Source of the DNA: an uncultured Methanoregula sp.
GTDB taxonomy: Archaea > Halobacteriota > Methanomicrobia > Methanomicrobiales > Methanospirillaceae
Assembly: GCF_963662735.1 (NCBI RefSeq)
Contig: NZ_OY759744.1
Location: 744,001 to 808,000, forward strand
DNA length: 64,000 nucleotides
Direction: 5' to 3'
Below, piece after piece: positions 35,278 to 43,407 of the stretch. Position numbers and translations under genes: made by a program. Each line of letters opens with the position of its first letter. The first letter of the stretch is position 1. The notes beneath the pieces were generated by a model that saw only the letters and a program-made list of their open reading frames with translations, was not told the origin of the DNA and made no database searches.

Positions 35278-35593
35278 GCAGCTGCTCCTTAAACCGTAAA
35301 ACCAGCAGCTGCACTGCTTTCGAAAGGTTCTTCTCCCCTTTCTCCTTGAGTGCTGCTGCGCGCTGATTGCCGCTTTTTATGATTTCAGCGTGCTTAAGTG
35401 CCGCCTGGTGCCGTGCTTCTTCCAGTTTCAGCTTTTTGTATTGTTCTGCATTGCTCTGCGCTTTTGTTACCAGGTTATCAGCTTCTAGCTCAGCCTGAGA
35501 ATGCTTCTGCTTCTTCTCTTCCTGGGCCTTGCTGATCATCGTTTGGTACTCTTCTTCAGCTTTCTTGATGTCTCTTAGGACCTCAGTCTTCAT
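35264..35593 (-). CDS. atpH: A-type ATP synthase subunit H (peripheral stalk)
   Basis: The 109-aa almost entirely helical protein (DIKKAEEEYQTMISKAQEEKKQK, AELEADNLVTKAQSNAEQYKKLKLEEARHQAALKHAE) matches archaeal AhaH/subunit H, partner of subunit E. It is the first gene of the operon. A GGAGGG ribosome-binding site precedes the ATG and a TATA box lies about 47 bp upstream. Confidence 0.93.
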   Translation of the reverse strand: MKTEVLRDIKKAEEEYQTMISKAQEEKKQKHSQAELEADNLVTKAQSNAEQYKKLKLEEARHQAALKHAEIIKSGNQRAAALKEKGEKNLSKAVQLLVLRFKEQLHVKA

Positions 35594-35636
35594 CCAACCC
35601 TCCTCTCACGGCAGTACAGTAATAGGTGAAAAAAAC

Positions 35637-35645
35637 CATATATGT
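35637..35645 (-). promoter_or_regulatory. TATA box of the ATP synthase operon
   Basis: CATATATGG on the minus strand lies about 45 bp before atpH. A TTTTCAATCAA sequence just upstream (35653-35663) equals the arm and flank of the palindromic repeat at 20.76 kb. Confidence 0.55.
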
Positions 35646-35707
35646 ATTGTCATTTTCAATCAAATGAGACGCCCCCCAAGGGGTAAATCGGGAAATTCTC
35701 CCAAATA

Positions 35708-36181
35708 TCAGGAAAATTCGGTTATTATACGGCTTTTTACGTACCGGGGAACAATTGTTCCGGGAAGGCCGGAGATCTCCACGCCACCGGAACATCCCTG
35801 AAGCACGATTCCCGCCAGCTCATCGCTTGAGCAGATCAGGTGCTGCTCGGGATGGGTACCCCGTCTGATCGAGCAGCTGGTGTTGATCACGGGACCCGCC
35901 GAGACAAGATAGGAAAACCGGTTCGAGCCGGGGTGATCCCTCGGGAGGACAATTAAGGGCATACGGTAGGTCCGGACAAACTCGGCAAGCATGCAGGCCG
36001 GCTCCAGGGCCCCGCCTTCCGGTGCCGAAACCGCAACAAGATCGTCGGGCTCAATGGTCTGGCTGTACTCATTTCCGAACGTTTCTATGCGCAAGCCAAA
36101 AAAAGCACCCGCTCTTCCAACGAGTAAAAAAGAATGATCCCCGCTGATGAGCAGGAACTCATCAGCCAGAGGATACATCAT
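35708..36181 (-). CDS. Unknown protein, 157 aa, coupled to a zinc-ribbon gene
   Basis: The protein has a beta-rich N-terminal region (FLLISGDHSFLLVGRAGAFFGLRIETFGN) and a C-terminal part with MPLIVLPRDHPGSNRFSYLVSAGPVI, SIRRGTHPEQHLICSSDELAGIVLQG. No family is recognised. It has no signal peptide or membrane helix. Its ATG overlaps the stop of the upstream 55-aa zinc-ribbon gene in an ATGA junction, so the two are translationally coupled and probably functionally linked. Confidence 0.72.
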   Translation of the reverse strand: MMYPLADEFLLISGDHSFLLVGRAGAFFGLRIETFGNEYSQTIEPDDLVAVSAPEGGALEPACMLAEFVRTYRMPLIVLPRDHPGSNRFSYLVSAGPVINTSCSIRRGTHPEQHLICSSDELAGIVLQGCSGGVEISGLPGTIVPRYVKSRIITEFS

Positions 36182-36345
36182 AATTCAGTAACGTCATTCG
36201 ATCCGCAGTTGGGGCAGATCGGTTTCTTGTTCGGGTTGATGTTCAGGAATTTCTCTTCGCATTCATTGCAGCGGAAACTTTTCCCCTTCACCCGGTCATC
36301 GTCAAAATTGAGGTCCCCCGTAGGTCCTCCCCCGACAGTGCACAC
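36178..36345 (-). CDS. Small zinc-ribbon protein, 55 aa
   Basis: Translation from GTG at 36345 gives a 55-aa acidic protein with FRCNECEEKF near residue 25 and PICPNCGSNDV near the end, a classic four-cysteine zinc ribbon. The start is supported by a GAGGTGA ribosome-binding site 6 nt upstream and a TATA box (ATCCTTATAT, 36381-36390). The stop overlaps the next start by 4 bp. Small zinc ribbons of this kind often act in translation or transcription; the role here is unknown. Confidence 0.78.
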   Translation of the reverse strand: MCTVGGGPTGDLNFDDDRVKGKSFRCNECEEKFLNINPNKKPICPNCGSNDVTEL

Positions 36346-36380
36346 CTTCGTTCACCTCACTACGAGATCTTCACGGGAAG

Positions 36381-36390
36381 ATATAAGGAT
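36381..36390 (-). promoter_or_regulatory. TATA box for the zinc-ribbon gene pair
   Basis: ATCCTTATAT on the minus strand lies about 36-45 bp before the GTG start and separates this two-gene unit from the upstream secretion genes. Confidence 0.5.
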
Positions 36391-36419
36391 ATCTGACCGG
36401 ATTTTTTCGTCGTGTACTC

Positions 36420-38366
36420 TTATAGAACGACCGGATTGACGATGAAGAAGTTGAAAGCAACCAGCGCAATAATGAGAAGGATACAGGAGTGTTTCACACC
36501 TGCCGCTACCGACGATTCCCCCATCTGGCCGGCGATAAGCCCCGAGAAGAGGGCCTGGATCAGGCAGGCATGGTAGAGGATCCGCGATGAGGTCGCGATC
36601 TGGATGGCCCCCATCCCTGCCACTATTCCGGTCTGGGGGATTCCTTTTGTAGGAATGCCAGTGAGCATCGGAAGGAACTGGATAGTCAGGACTCCCACGA
36701 CAAACAGGAAGACAAAGAACGAGAGATAAACGATAGCGGTATAGATGAACATCTCGGAGAGCCGCTCTTTTTTCAGTACTTCGGACATCTTGGCATCGCT
36801 TGAGGCAATCGAAAGCACTTCCCCGATCTGCCCGCTCATCTCGCTGGCCTTGGTAACCAGCGTGACCGTTCTCGCAATGGATGGCGTACTGATCCGCTCC
36901 TCGAAACGCATGAGAGCCTCGGAGAAATTCGCGCCCCAGTCCATGTCCCGCTTGATCCGCTTGATCTCGTAGCTGAGGAGCCCGAGGTTCGTATTCACCA
37001 TGATGTTAATCGCCTGGGAGACCGTCAGTCCCACCTGGTTGATACCCGCCATCCGTTCAAGAAAATCCGGGATCAGCTCCTGGATGCCCAGGACTTTGCG
37101 GGACCAGAGTTCGTAGAAGATCGCATACGGGATGAGCACGATCAGGATGGCGATGATGATATGATCGTCGACCACGTTGATATATGTCTCAAGGTTTGCG
37201 TAGTGCCTGACGTTCACGAGAACAAAAACCAGGTAGAGCGCTGCAACGGGGACCGTTACATACAGCGTGTGGGTTGCATTGCTCACGAATGTCTCGAGAG
37301 GATGCTTAAGGTGGTGGACAAAGTTTCGCACCTGGTCGTATTTTCTGAGCTGGGCAAACTGGTGTTCATCGTCTTCCTTCTTGTAGATCCTGACATGGGA
37401 GTAGACGTGCAGCCACTTCGTCTTGACATATCGTTCGGTCTTCTCACCCTTGATCGAGATCAGATCTACAAGGAGAATGAAGATAACCGACCCGATGGGC
37501 ATAACGGCGTAGGTGATTAGCGCCAGCTGGAGGACCGCACTTCCTCCCATCATCGCCATGACGACCAGGATAATAATGAGGAAGAGGGGCCCTGCAACAA
37601 AGAGGGTGACGTAGGACTCGGCAACAAGGGAGAGGATATTGAGGAACTGCTTTTGCTCGAACCGTGCCTCTTCCTGGTAAAGCCGGACACGCAGCGACAG
37701 GAAATCCCCCATATCCCCCCCGCTCTCGATCACCGAGAGGAGATCGTCAAGGAAATTCTTGAGTTTTTCCGAGGGCGTTGTTTCGGCAAGGTGACGGATG
37801 GCAGTCACCACATCGTACCCGAAAAAGTCGGCATCCCGGACGATCTGCCGGAATTCGAGAGCCACTTCCCCGTAAATGTTCGCACGATCCGACAGGCAGC
37901 GGAAGATCGTCATCATCTGGGCACCCCCTCTCCGCATCGCATACATGTAGGCTACCGCGTTGTGCAGGGTGAGATTGATCTTGATGGCCCGGCTGGTCTT
38001 CTCGATGCCGGGCAGTTTCAGCATCAGGAGGTAGCCGAGATAACACCCGAAGAAAAACGAGATGATTACGATGACAGCGGGAATATACTCCCCGGGATGA
38101 AGAAAATCAAAGAACGTCGGGAGCTGGATGTTGAGGACATTGTAGATACCCCCCCGTTCGAGAGTCACCCGGTATGTCAGGATAACACTGGCGAAGTACC
38201 CGATTATCGCAAAGAGAACACCTGTAAGGATCGAGACCTGAACCGTTCTCCAGAGATACTGCTCGAGGGTCATACCCACCCGGGCGGAGAGCATATCGCC
38301 GTGGAGGCTGTTGTACCTGATCGGATCGAGGCTGATCCATTCGCGGACGTAATCCCGTGCAATCAT
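36420..38366 (-). CDS. Type II/IV secretion F-family membrane platform (ArlJ/TadC-like)
   Basis: The 648-aa protein has two GspF/T2SSF-like domains (about 120-310 and 430-600) and eight or so membrane helices. Typical segments are AYMYAMRRGGAQMMTIFRCLSD, ESGGDMGDFLSLRVRLYQEEARFEQKQFLN and ISTPSIARTVTLVTKASEMSGQIGEVLSIASSD. This is the inner-membrane platform of archaeal type IV pili or archaella. Its ATG overlaps the ATPase stop by 4 bp (ATGA), so the pair is one unit. No pilin-like or archaellin gene is present in the window. Confidence 0.9.
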   Translation of the reverse strand: MIARDYVREWISLDPIRYNSLHGDMLSARVGMTLEQYLWRTVQVSILTGVLFAIIGYFASVILTYRVTLERGGIYNVLNIQLPTFFDFLHPGEYIPAVIVIISFFFGCYLGYLLMLKLPGIEKTSRAIKINLTLHNAVAYMYAMRRGGAQMMTIFRCLSDRANIYGEVALEFRQIVRDADFFGYDVVTAIRHLAETTPSEKLKNFLDDLLSVIESGGDMGDFLSLRVRLYQEEARFEQKQFLNILSLVAESYVTLFVAGPLFLIIILVVMAMMGGSAVLQLALITYAVMPIGSVIFILLVDLISIKGEKTERYVKTKWLHVYSHVRIYKKEDDEHQFAQLRKYDQVRNFVHHLKHPLETFVSNATHTLYVTVPVAALYLVFVLVNVRHYANLETYINVVDDHIIIAILIVLIPYAIFYELWSRKVLGIQELIPDFLERMAGINQVGLTVSQAINIMVNTNLGLLSYEIKRIKRDMDWGANFSEALMRFEERISTPSIARTVTLVTKASEMSGQIGEVLSIASSDAKMSEVLKKERLSEMFIYTAIVYLSFFVFLFVVGVLTIQFLPMLTGIPTKGIPQTGIVAGMGAIQIATSSRILYHACLIQALFSGLIAGQMGESSVAAGVKHSCILLIIALVAFNFFIVNPVVL

Positions 38367-40087
38367 TGCAATACCTTACGAAGATCACCAAGATTGGCAA
38401 GCACGCCGGGGGCATCGATATTATACGCGTGGAAGAGCGAGGCAACCGAGATGTAATCGGTTATCTCCTGTTGTTTCATTGCGTTCAGGATGGATTTCCG
38501 GAGCTGGATCTCGGACTCGAGCTGGTCCCGCGTCCAGCCCCGCTTCTCGGCGATGTCCGCATAGATCTGGGATCGCCCCGTGTATGTGAAGATATCCCGG
38601 ATCGGGTCGTACACGAAGACGTTGTTGACCTGCAGGTTCCCGGTGGAGGGATCGATACCGGCGATCTCGACAATCTCCTGGACCCGGCGGACCCGTTCAA
38701 CGCCCCGGTAGATCAGGGCCTGGACACTGATGATGTTGAGGGCCGCCATCATGTTTCGTGGCACGTTCAATGGTTCGCTTTCCAGCCGGTGGATAGCCGC
38801 GTCCACGCTTCCTGCGTGCATGGTCGAAAACGTTGTGTGGCCGGTGTTCATTGCCTGGAAGAGCGTCTGGGCTTCGGGACCCCGCACTTCACCTACCAGG
38901 ATGAATTCGGGACGCTGACGCATTGCAGCCCGCAGGAGATCGAACATGTTGATGGCGTTTCCGCCATCAGTCAGTGCTTCCCGCGTCACACTCGCGATCC
39001 AGTTGTCGTGAAACAGGGTGATCTCACGGGTATCCTCGATGCTCACCACTTTTGCAACCGGGGGAATGAAGAGGGATACAGCGTTAAGGGACGTGGTCTT
39101 CCCCGATGCAGTTCCCCCGATGAAAAGAAGGCTTTTGTTGTTCTCGATCGCCAGCCAGAAATAGACAAGGGCATCGGCATTGAACGTCCCGTTCTCCATC
39201 AGCTCAACCGGGGAGAACGGCTCTTCCCTGAATTTCCGTATGGTGAACGAGGTACCCCGGGTCGTGATCTCCGTGCCAAGGGTGAGCTGAAGCCGTGACC
39301 CGTCGGGCAGGGTAGCATCAATCATCGGTGACCCGGTGGAGATGTGCTTGCCGGAGCGCTGGGCAAGGGTGATGGCAAGGGAATTGAGAACATCGGCCTC
39401 GAACGCGATATTGGTCTTGATGTTCCGGTATTTCCGGTGGTACAGGAAGACGGGAATCCTGTTGCCATCGCAGGAAATATCCTCGAGAAGAGGGTCCTTC
39501 ATAAGCGGATCGATACGGGACCACCCGATGAAGTTCCGGATAAGATAATACTGGAGCTTGAAAAGGGTGAGGGGTTCAAGTTCAAGGCCGTAGTCCACCA
39601 GGAGATCGCGGATCTTTTCCAGGAGAACCTGCCGGCGGTCCTTCTTGATCTCTTCCGAAGTGAGGATAAGCACATCCCGCAGGTCTTCATGGAGTCGTTC
39701 GAGCAGCTCGTACTCGAAATCCGAGAGGGATGGTTCAAACAGGAGATATTCTTTCAGGTTTGTCTTCTGGTTCAGGGCGATAACAATGAGCGAGCGGCCT
39801 TTCTCCACCCAGTATTCGTCGACATACTCGTAGTTTTCCGGGATTTCGGCGGTGGTAAGAGGTCCGTGCCGGTCGAAATCGTACTCTTCAATGGCAGTTT
39901 TTTCCGTTCCTTTCAGGAAACGAAAATACCGGCTGTACGAGGCTGAGGGGTTATGGGGAGCCGGGGGAACAAGCGGGCTATCGGTTGTTTCCGGCGGCAA
40001 TCCGGTTGCGGGAACCGGTTCTAGTGGTCCCTTCTCCTCGTTACGGGTTTTATGGAACAGTGACTTGAAGAATTCCGGCATCGGCAT
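38363..40087 (-). CDS. Type II/IV secretion ATPase (ArlI/GspE-like)
   Basis: The 574-aa ATPase has a long N-terminal domain, Walker A GGTASGKTT (about 330), Asp box SIEDTREITLFHDNW, Walker B FILVGEVRGPEAQ and His box TGHTTFSTMHAGS. All residues for an active hexameric motor are kept. It powers assembly of an archaellum- or pilus-like filament with the platform protein encoded next. A second ATG (residue 3, MPEFF) is equally possible. A TATA-rich element at 40150-40163 lies upstream, shared with the divergent KaiC-like genes. Confidence 0.93.
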   Translation of the reverse strand: MPMPEFFKSLFHKTRNEEKGPLEPVPATGLPPETTDSPLVPPAPHNPSASYSRYFRFLKGTEKTAIEEYDFDRHGPLTTAEIPENYEYVDEYWVEKGRSLIVIALNQKTNLKEYLLFEPSLSDFEYELLERLHEDLRDVLILTSEEIKKDRRQVLLEKIRDLLVDYGLELEPLTLFKLQYYLIRNFIGWSRIDPLMKDPLLEDISCDGNRIPVFLYHRKYRNIKTNIAFEADVLNSLAITLAQRSGKHISTGSPMIDATLPDGSRLQLTLGTEITTRGTSFTIRKFREEPFSPVELMENGTFNADALVYFWLAIENNKSLLFIGGTASGKTTSLNAVSLFIPPVAKVVSIEDTREITLFHDNWIASVTREALTDGGNAINMFDLLRAAMRQRPEFILVGEVRGPEAQTLFQAMNTGHTTFSTMHAGSVDAAIHRLESEPLNVPRNMMAALNIISVQALIYRGVERVRRVQEIVEIAGIDPSTGNLQVNNVFVYDPIRDIFTYTGRSQIYADIAEKRGWTRDQLESEIQLRKSILNAMKQQEITDYISVASLFHAYNIDAPGVLANLGDLRKVLQ

Positions 40088-40295
40088 GATAGATATCGAC
40101 CCTTCCCCGAAAAATTTGCTTCTCTCGATTAATACATCGGGAGACCATTCTATATAATAATATAACCTCTAAAAACCAGGCCGGCGTTTTCAACCGGTTC
40201 TGGTTATAATCCTGCACGGACAGATATATTTACCATACAGCCGTTAACGTTCAGTATACGGGAGTAACCGGGTTCGTCTTTGGCGAGGTTATCTG
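40088..40295. promoter_or_regulatory. Divergent promoter region, secretion genes / KaiC-like genes
   Basis: This 208-bp AT-rich region has a minus-strand TATA-like element (TATATTATTATATA, about 40150-40163) for the secretion pair and a plus-strand GATATATTTA (40223-40232) about 65 bp before the KaiC-like pair. GAGGT at 40285-40289 is the ribosome-binding site for the plus-strand ATG. Confidence 0.5.
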
Positions 40296-41126
40296 ATGCA
40301 GGATTTTGCAAAACAAAAAACACCCACCGGGATCACATCCCTCGATCCTATCCTTAACGGGGGGGTTCCCCGGGGGTCTGTGATTCTTCTTCTCGGGGAT
40401 ATCGGAGCGGGCAGCTACGAATTCGCCTTCAGTTCGATTGTCAAAGTGCTGGAACTCATGAAAGAGAACAAAACCATACCGGATGTCCAGGTTCCCGAAG
40501 AGATCCGGTATATCACGTTCACCCGGGTCAAGGAGGATGTCCAGCAGGAGATACGCAGTTCTTTCAATATCGAAGGTCTCGACCAGCTCATCGCCGGGAT
40601 AAAATTCGATGATCTCTCCGAGCTCTACTTTGACAACAGTGTTGTGCCGGACGAATGGTACAGCCACAGCGACATCATCACCCGGCTCCAGAACCGTTCC
40701 GGAAAAGAGGGCCTCCTCCTCCAGCTCTCAAACGTCATCAATGATATCAAACCCAACAGTCTCGTTGTGCTGGACTCCGTCACCGACATTGCAACCCAGT
40801 CGTCGATCCCCAACATCTGGCAGAACCTCACCGGCTTTTTGCGGGGGCTTCAGAGAATCTCCAAGCAGCGGGGGATCACTTCCTATCTCCTGCTCAGTGA
40901 GGGGATTCTCGATCCTTCCCGGGAAAAAGAGCTTGCGGATATCGCTGACGCCGTCATGCTCTTTGAGTGGGAGGAGACGACCGGCGCACGACGCCAGCGG
41001 GTAATGTATTTCGAGAAGTTCCGGGGTATCATGTCTCACCTTGAAGAGCGGGACCTGGTGAAATTTGCGGTCAAGATCTCGATGCAGGACGGATTTGAAG
41101 TGAGAAATATCCGGGTGGTTATATGA
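40296..41126 (+). CDS. KaiC/RadA-fold protein with degenerate Walker A
   Basis: The 276-aa protein has the RecA/KaiC core: TGITSLDPILNGGVPRGSVILLLGD, a Walker B-like SLVVLDSVTDIA, and a C-terminal VKISMQDGFEVRNIRVV. The Walker A reads GDIGAGSYE (34-42), with Ser40 and Tyr41 in place of the Lys-Thr/Ser pair, so normal ATP binding is unlikely. ArlH of the archaellum motor belongs to this broad family. The stop overlaps the start of the intact KaiC-like gene (ATGA), suggesting a heteromeric complex. Confidence 0.85.
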   Translation: MQDFAKQKTPTGITSLDPILNGGVPRGSVILLLGDIGAGSYEFAFSSIVKVLELMKENKTIPDVQVPEEIRYITFTRVKEDVQQEIRSSFNIEGLDQLIAGIKFDDLSELYFDNSVVPDEWYSHSDIITRLQNRSGKEGLLLQLSNVINDIKPNSLVVLDSVTDIATQSSIPNIWQNLTGFLRGLQRISKQRGITSYLLLSEGILDPSREKELADIADAVMLFEWEETTGARRQRVMYFEKFRGIMSHLEERDLVKFAVKISMQDGFEVRNIRVVI

Positions 41127-41821
41127 ACGCAGAGCGGGTCAAGGTCGGTATTGTCGGGCTCGACGATATGCTGGGTGGGGGGTTGATCGCGGGGAGCATC
41201 TGTTCCCTCATCGGTACCTATGGTACAGGAAAGACAACGTTCTCCCTGGAATTTGTCTGGGAAGGGCTCAAAAAGGGCGAGAGCATCATCTATATCAGTC
41301 TCGAAGAGCGCGAAGAGCGTATCCTGCTCTACATGCGGCAGAAAGGCTGGGACGTGGAGCCGTTCCTGAACAAATCCCTTTTTGTGATCAAACTCGACCC
41401 CACCGATTTCAATCTCGCCAACAACCGCATCAAGAACGAGCTGCCCAGGCTCATCGAGAAAGTGAAGGCCAGCAGGGTAGTTATCGATCCGATCTCCCTT
41501 TTCGAGGATCTCTTTACCTCAGATTCCGAGCGACGCCAGGAGATGTTCCGGTTCATCGAGGGGCTTCGCGACAAACAGTGTACGATCATGATGACCTCGG
41601 AGACCGACCGGGACAATGTCTTCTCAAGCCGGCATGCCCTCATCGAATACCTGTCAGATACGGTGATTTTACTCCGCTATGTCCGCCCGTCCGATCTGAC
41701 CGATGTCCACCTGGCACTCGAGGTGGTAAAAATGAGGATGTCCTCCCATTCCCGGGAGATCAAACCCTACGAGCTGATGCAGGACCAGGTGCTCGTATAT
41801 TCCGAGGCAAACGTCTTCTGA
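41123..41821 (+). CDS. KaiC-like ATPase with intact Walker motifs
   Basis: The 232-aa single-domain KaiC-like protein has Walker A GTYGTGKTT (about 31-39), a glutamate pair YISLEEREER after strand 2, and Walker B-like ASRVVIDPISLFEDLF. It is translationally coupled to the degenerate paralogue. In archaea such proteins (RadA/KaiC-type, including ArlH) regulate motors or signal transduction. A role with the divergent secretion ATPase and platform genes is inferred from position. Confidence 0.87.
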   Translation: MNAERVKVGIVGLDDMLGGGLIAGSICSLIGTYGTGKTTFSLEFVWEGLKKGESIIYISLEEREERILLYMRQKGWDVEPFLNKSLFVIKLDPTDFNLANNRIKNELPRLIEKVKASRVVIDPISLFEDLFTSDSERRQEMFRFIEGLRDKQCTIMMTSETDRDNVFSSRHALIEYLSDTVILLRYVRPSDLTDVHLALEVVKMRMSSHSREIKPYELMQDQVLVYSEANVF

Positions 41822-41840
41822 TCCTGCCCTTTTTTTGAGA

Positions 41841-42104
41841 TTATATCGTTATTCCCAGGATATTGAGAAGAACCAGGATAAGGACGCCGGGAAGTCCGCC
41901 AACCGCACAGATAAGGATAGTTGCCAGGTTATACCCGAGATCGGGTTTGCCGATCCACTGCATCACGTGAAGGAAGTTGAGGAGAAAGAGGCATATGATC
42001 CCGAGAATGGCGTTCACTACCAGTACCGCGAGTTTTTTTACCAGAAACCAGACAATCGCGATGATCAGGATGATGAGAATAGCCGCAACAAGCAAATCGG
42101 TCAT
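41841..42104 (-). CDS. BofA-like small membrane protein
   Basis: The ~87-aa protein has membrane helices LLVAAILIILIIAIVWFLV, LAVLVVNAILGIICLFLLNFL and a C-terminal AVGGLPGVLILVLLNILG, matching the pro-sigmaK processing inhibitor BofA family, which has archaeal members of unknown role. I chose ATG 42104 with an AAGGAAAA site before it; an ATG at 42125 would overlap the upstream tldE stop. It is convergent with the KaiC-like gene. Confidence 0.75.
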   Translation of the reverse strand: MTDLLVAAILIILIIAIVWFLVKKLAVLVVNAILGIICLFLLNFLHVMQWIGKPDLGYNLATILICAVGGLPGVLILVLLNILGITI

Positions 42105-42114
42105 GATATTTTCC

Positions 42115-43407
42115 TTATTTACCAATGATATGCTGTTTATTAATTTTTATTGACGGGAGGACGAGCGAGCCAATCGTCCGGCTCTTCCTGCTGAGCCCGG
42201 CAATGTTGTGATGGAGATCGAACACGTTGCCTGAGAACATGCCACTCCGGACCGGGGTTGTGAACTCCCCGTCTTCCATCCAGAATGCATTGGAGAGTTC
42301 GACCGAGAAATCCCCGCTCAGGGGGTTGGCTGTGTGGGCGCCCACGAGATTGTGGACATACAGGACGCGGGTGTCATCCACGCTGCTGCGAACGCCATCG
42401 ACAACGAAATTGTGATGCCCTATCGAGGGGAGAGCATTGGAGCCGCCACGGACAGCACTTCCCGTGCTCGCCTTTCCATAGCGGTAGGCAGTCTTGAGAT
42501 CATAGGCAAAGCACTGCAGCACCCCGTCTTTGACAAAATCGGTCCGCCGTGTCGGTGTTCCTTCTGCATCCCATCCGACACTGCCACCGGGACCCGGCAT
42601 GTGGGGATCATCGTACATTGAGATCTGTTCGCAGGCAACAGGTTTACCAATATATTCCCCGAGACGGGATCGTTTTGCATGGACACTGCGCCCGCTCAGT
42701 GCCGGGACAAATACACCCCCGAGGAGTTCTGCATAGGCAAGGGGGGATAAGAGAAGATCATAGTCACCGGTTGCAATTTCTTCCCCTTCAGAGGAGTTCT
42801 TTGCAAAGAATGCTGCCCGTTCCCCGACGTTTGCCGGGTCGACCATGGCAAGGGACCAGGCCTGGTCGAATTCGTACCCGGTCGATTGCTGGTGGATAGC
42901 TTCCAGAGAGAGCGAGACACCGGTATGGCGGTCGGTATAGCGGATCCCGTTGCTGTTCGCAAGGGTCACATCGACACGGGACAGTCCCGCAGATCCCGAA
43001 GTAACATCGGCAGGGTGTGCCTCTGCCCCTTCCAGCATCCGGGTGAGGAGATCCCTGGCGCACTCCGGCTCTATCTTCATCGATGAATCAAACGATTCCG
43101 GAACTTCTGGAAGCGTGGCAGGCCCCGGCAGTCCGTCCCATGGCTGGGGGGTTGCGAGTTTTGCGCTGGCAATCGCTGCAGCAAGACAACTACGCCACTC
43201 GCCGGGATTGCTGGTGCTCGAAGAGCCGATCTGCCCCTTGTGGATAACCCGGATACCAAGCCCGCATTCAATGGAGTTGGTAGCCATGTGGACGGTACGT
43301 TTCTTTAATTCAGCCGAGATACTGGTCCCTTCGCCAAAGTAGACCTCAACCTCGTCGACCGTCTTCGTCCCTTCCCGTATCAGCTGATCAATCCAGTCCA
43401 CTGCCAC
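42115..43407 (-). CDS. TldE/PmbA-family metalloprotease subunit
   Basis: The 430-aa protein is the TldE (PmbA) type: SIECGLGIRVIHKGQIGSSSTSNPGE at the N-terminus, SPLAYAELLGGVFVPALSG, and NFVVDGVRSS and GDFSVELSNAFWMEDGEFTTPVRSGMFSGN near the C-terminus. It lacks the HExxxH zinc motif, as expected for the non-catalytic half of the TldD/E heterodimer. It overlaps tldD by 20 bp. Confidence 0.92.
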   Translation of the reverse strand: MAVDWIDQLIREGTKTVDEVEVYFGEGTSISAELKKRTVHMATNSIECGLGIRVIHKGQIGSSSTSNPGEWRSCLAAAIASAKLATPQPWDGLPGPATLPEVPESFDSSMKIEPECARDLLTRMLEGAEAHPADVTSGSAGLSRVDVTLANSNGIRYTDRHTGVSLSLEAIHQQSTGYEFDQAWSLAMVDPANVGERAAFFAKNSSEGEEIATGDYDLLLSPLAYAELLGGVFVPALSGRSVHAKRSRLGEYIGKPVACEQISMYDDPHMPGPGGSVGWDAEGTPTRRTDFVKDGVLQCFAYDLKTAYRYGKASTGSAVRGGSNALPSIGHHNFVVDGVRSSVDDTRVLYVHNLVGAHTANPLSGDFSVELSNAFWMEDGEFTTPVRSGMFSGNVFDLHHNIAGLSRKSRTIGSLVLPSIKINKQHIIGK

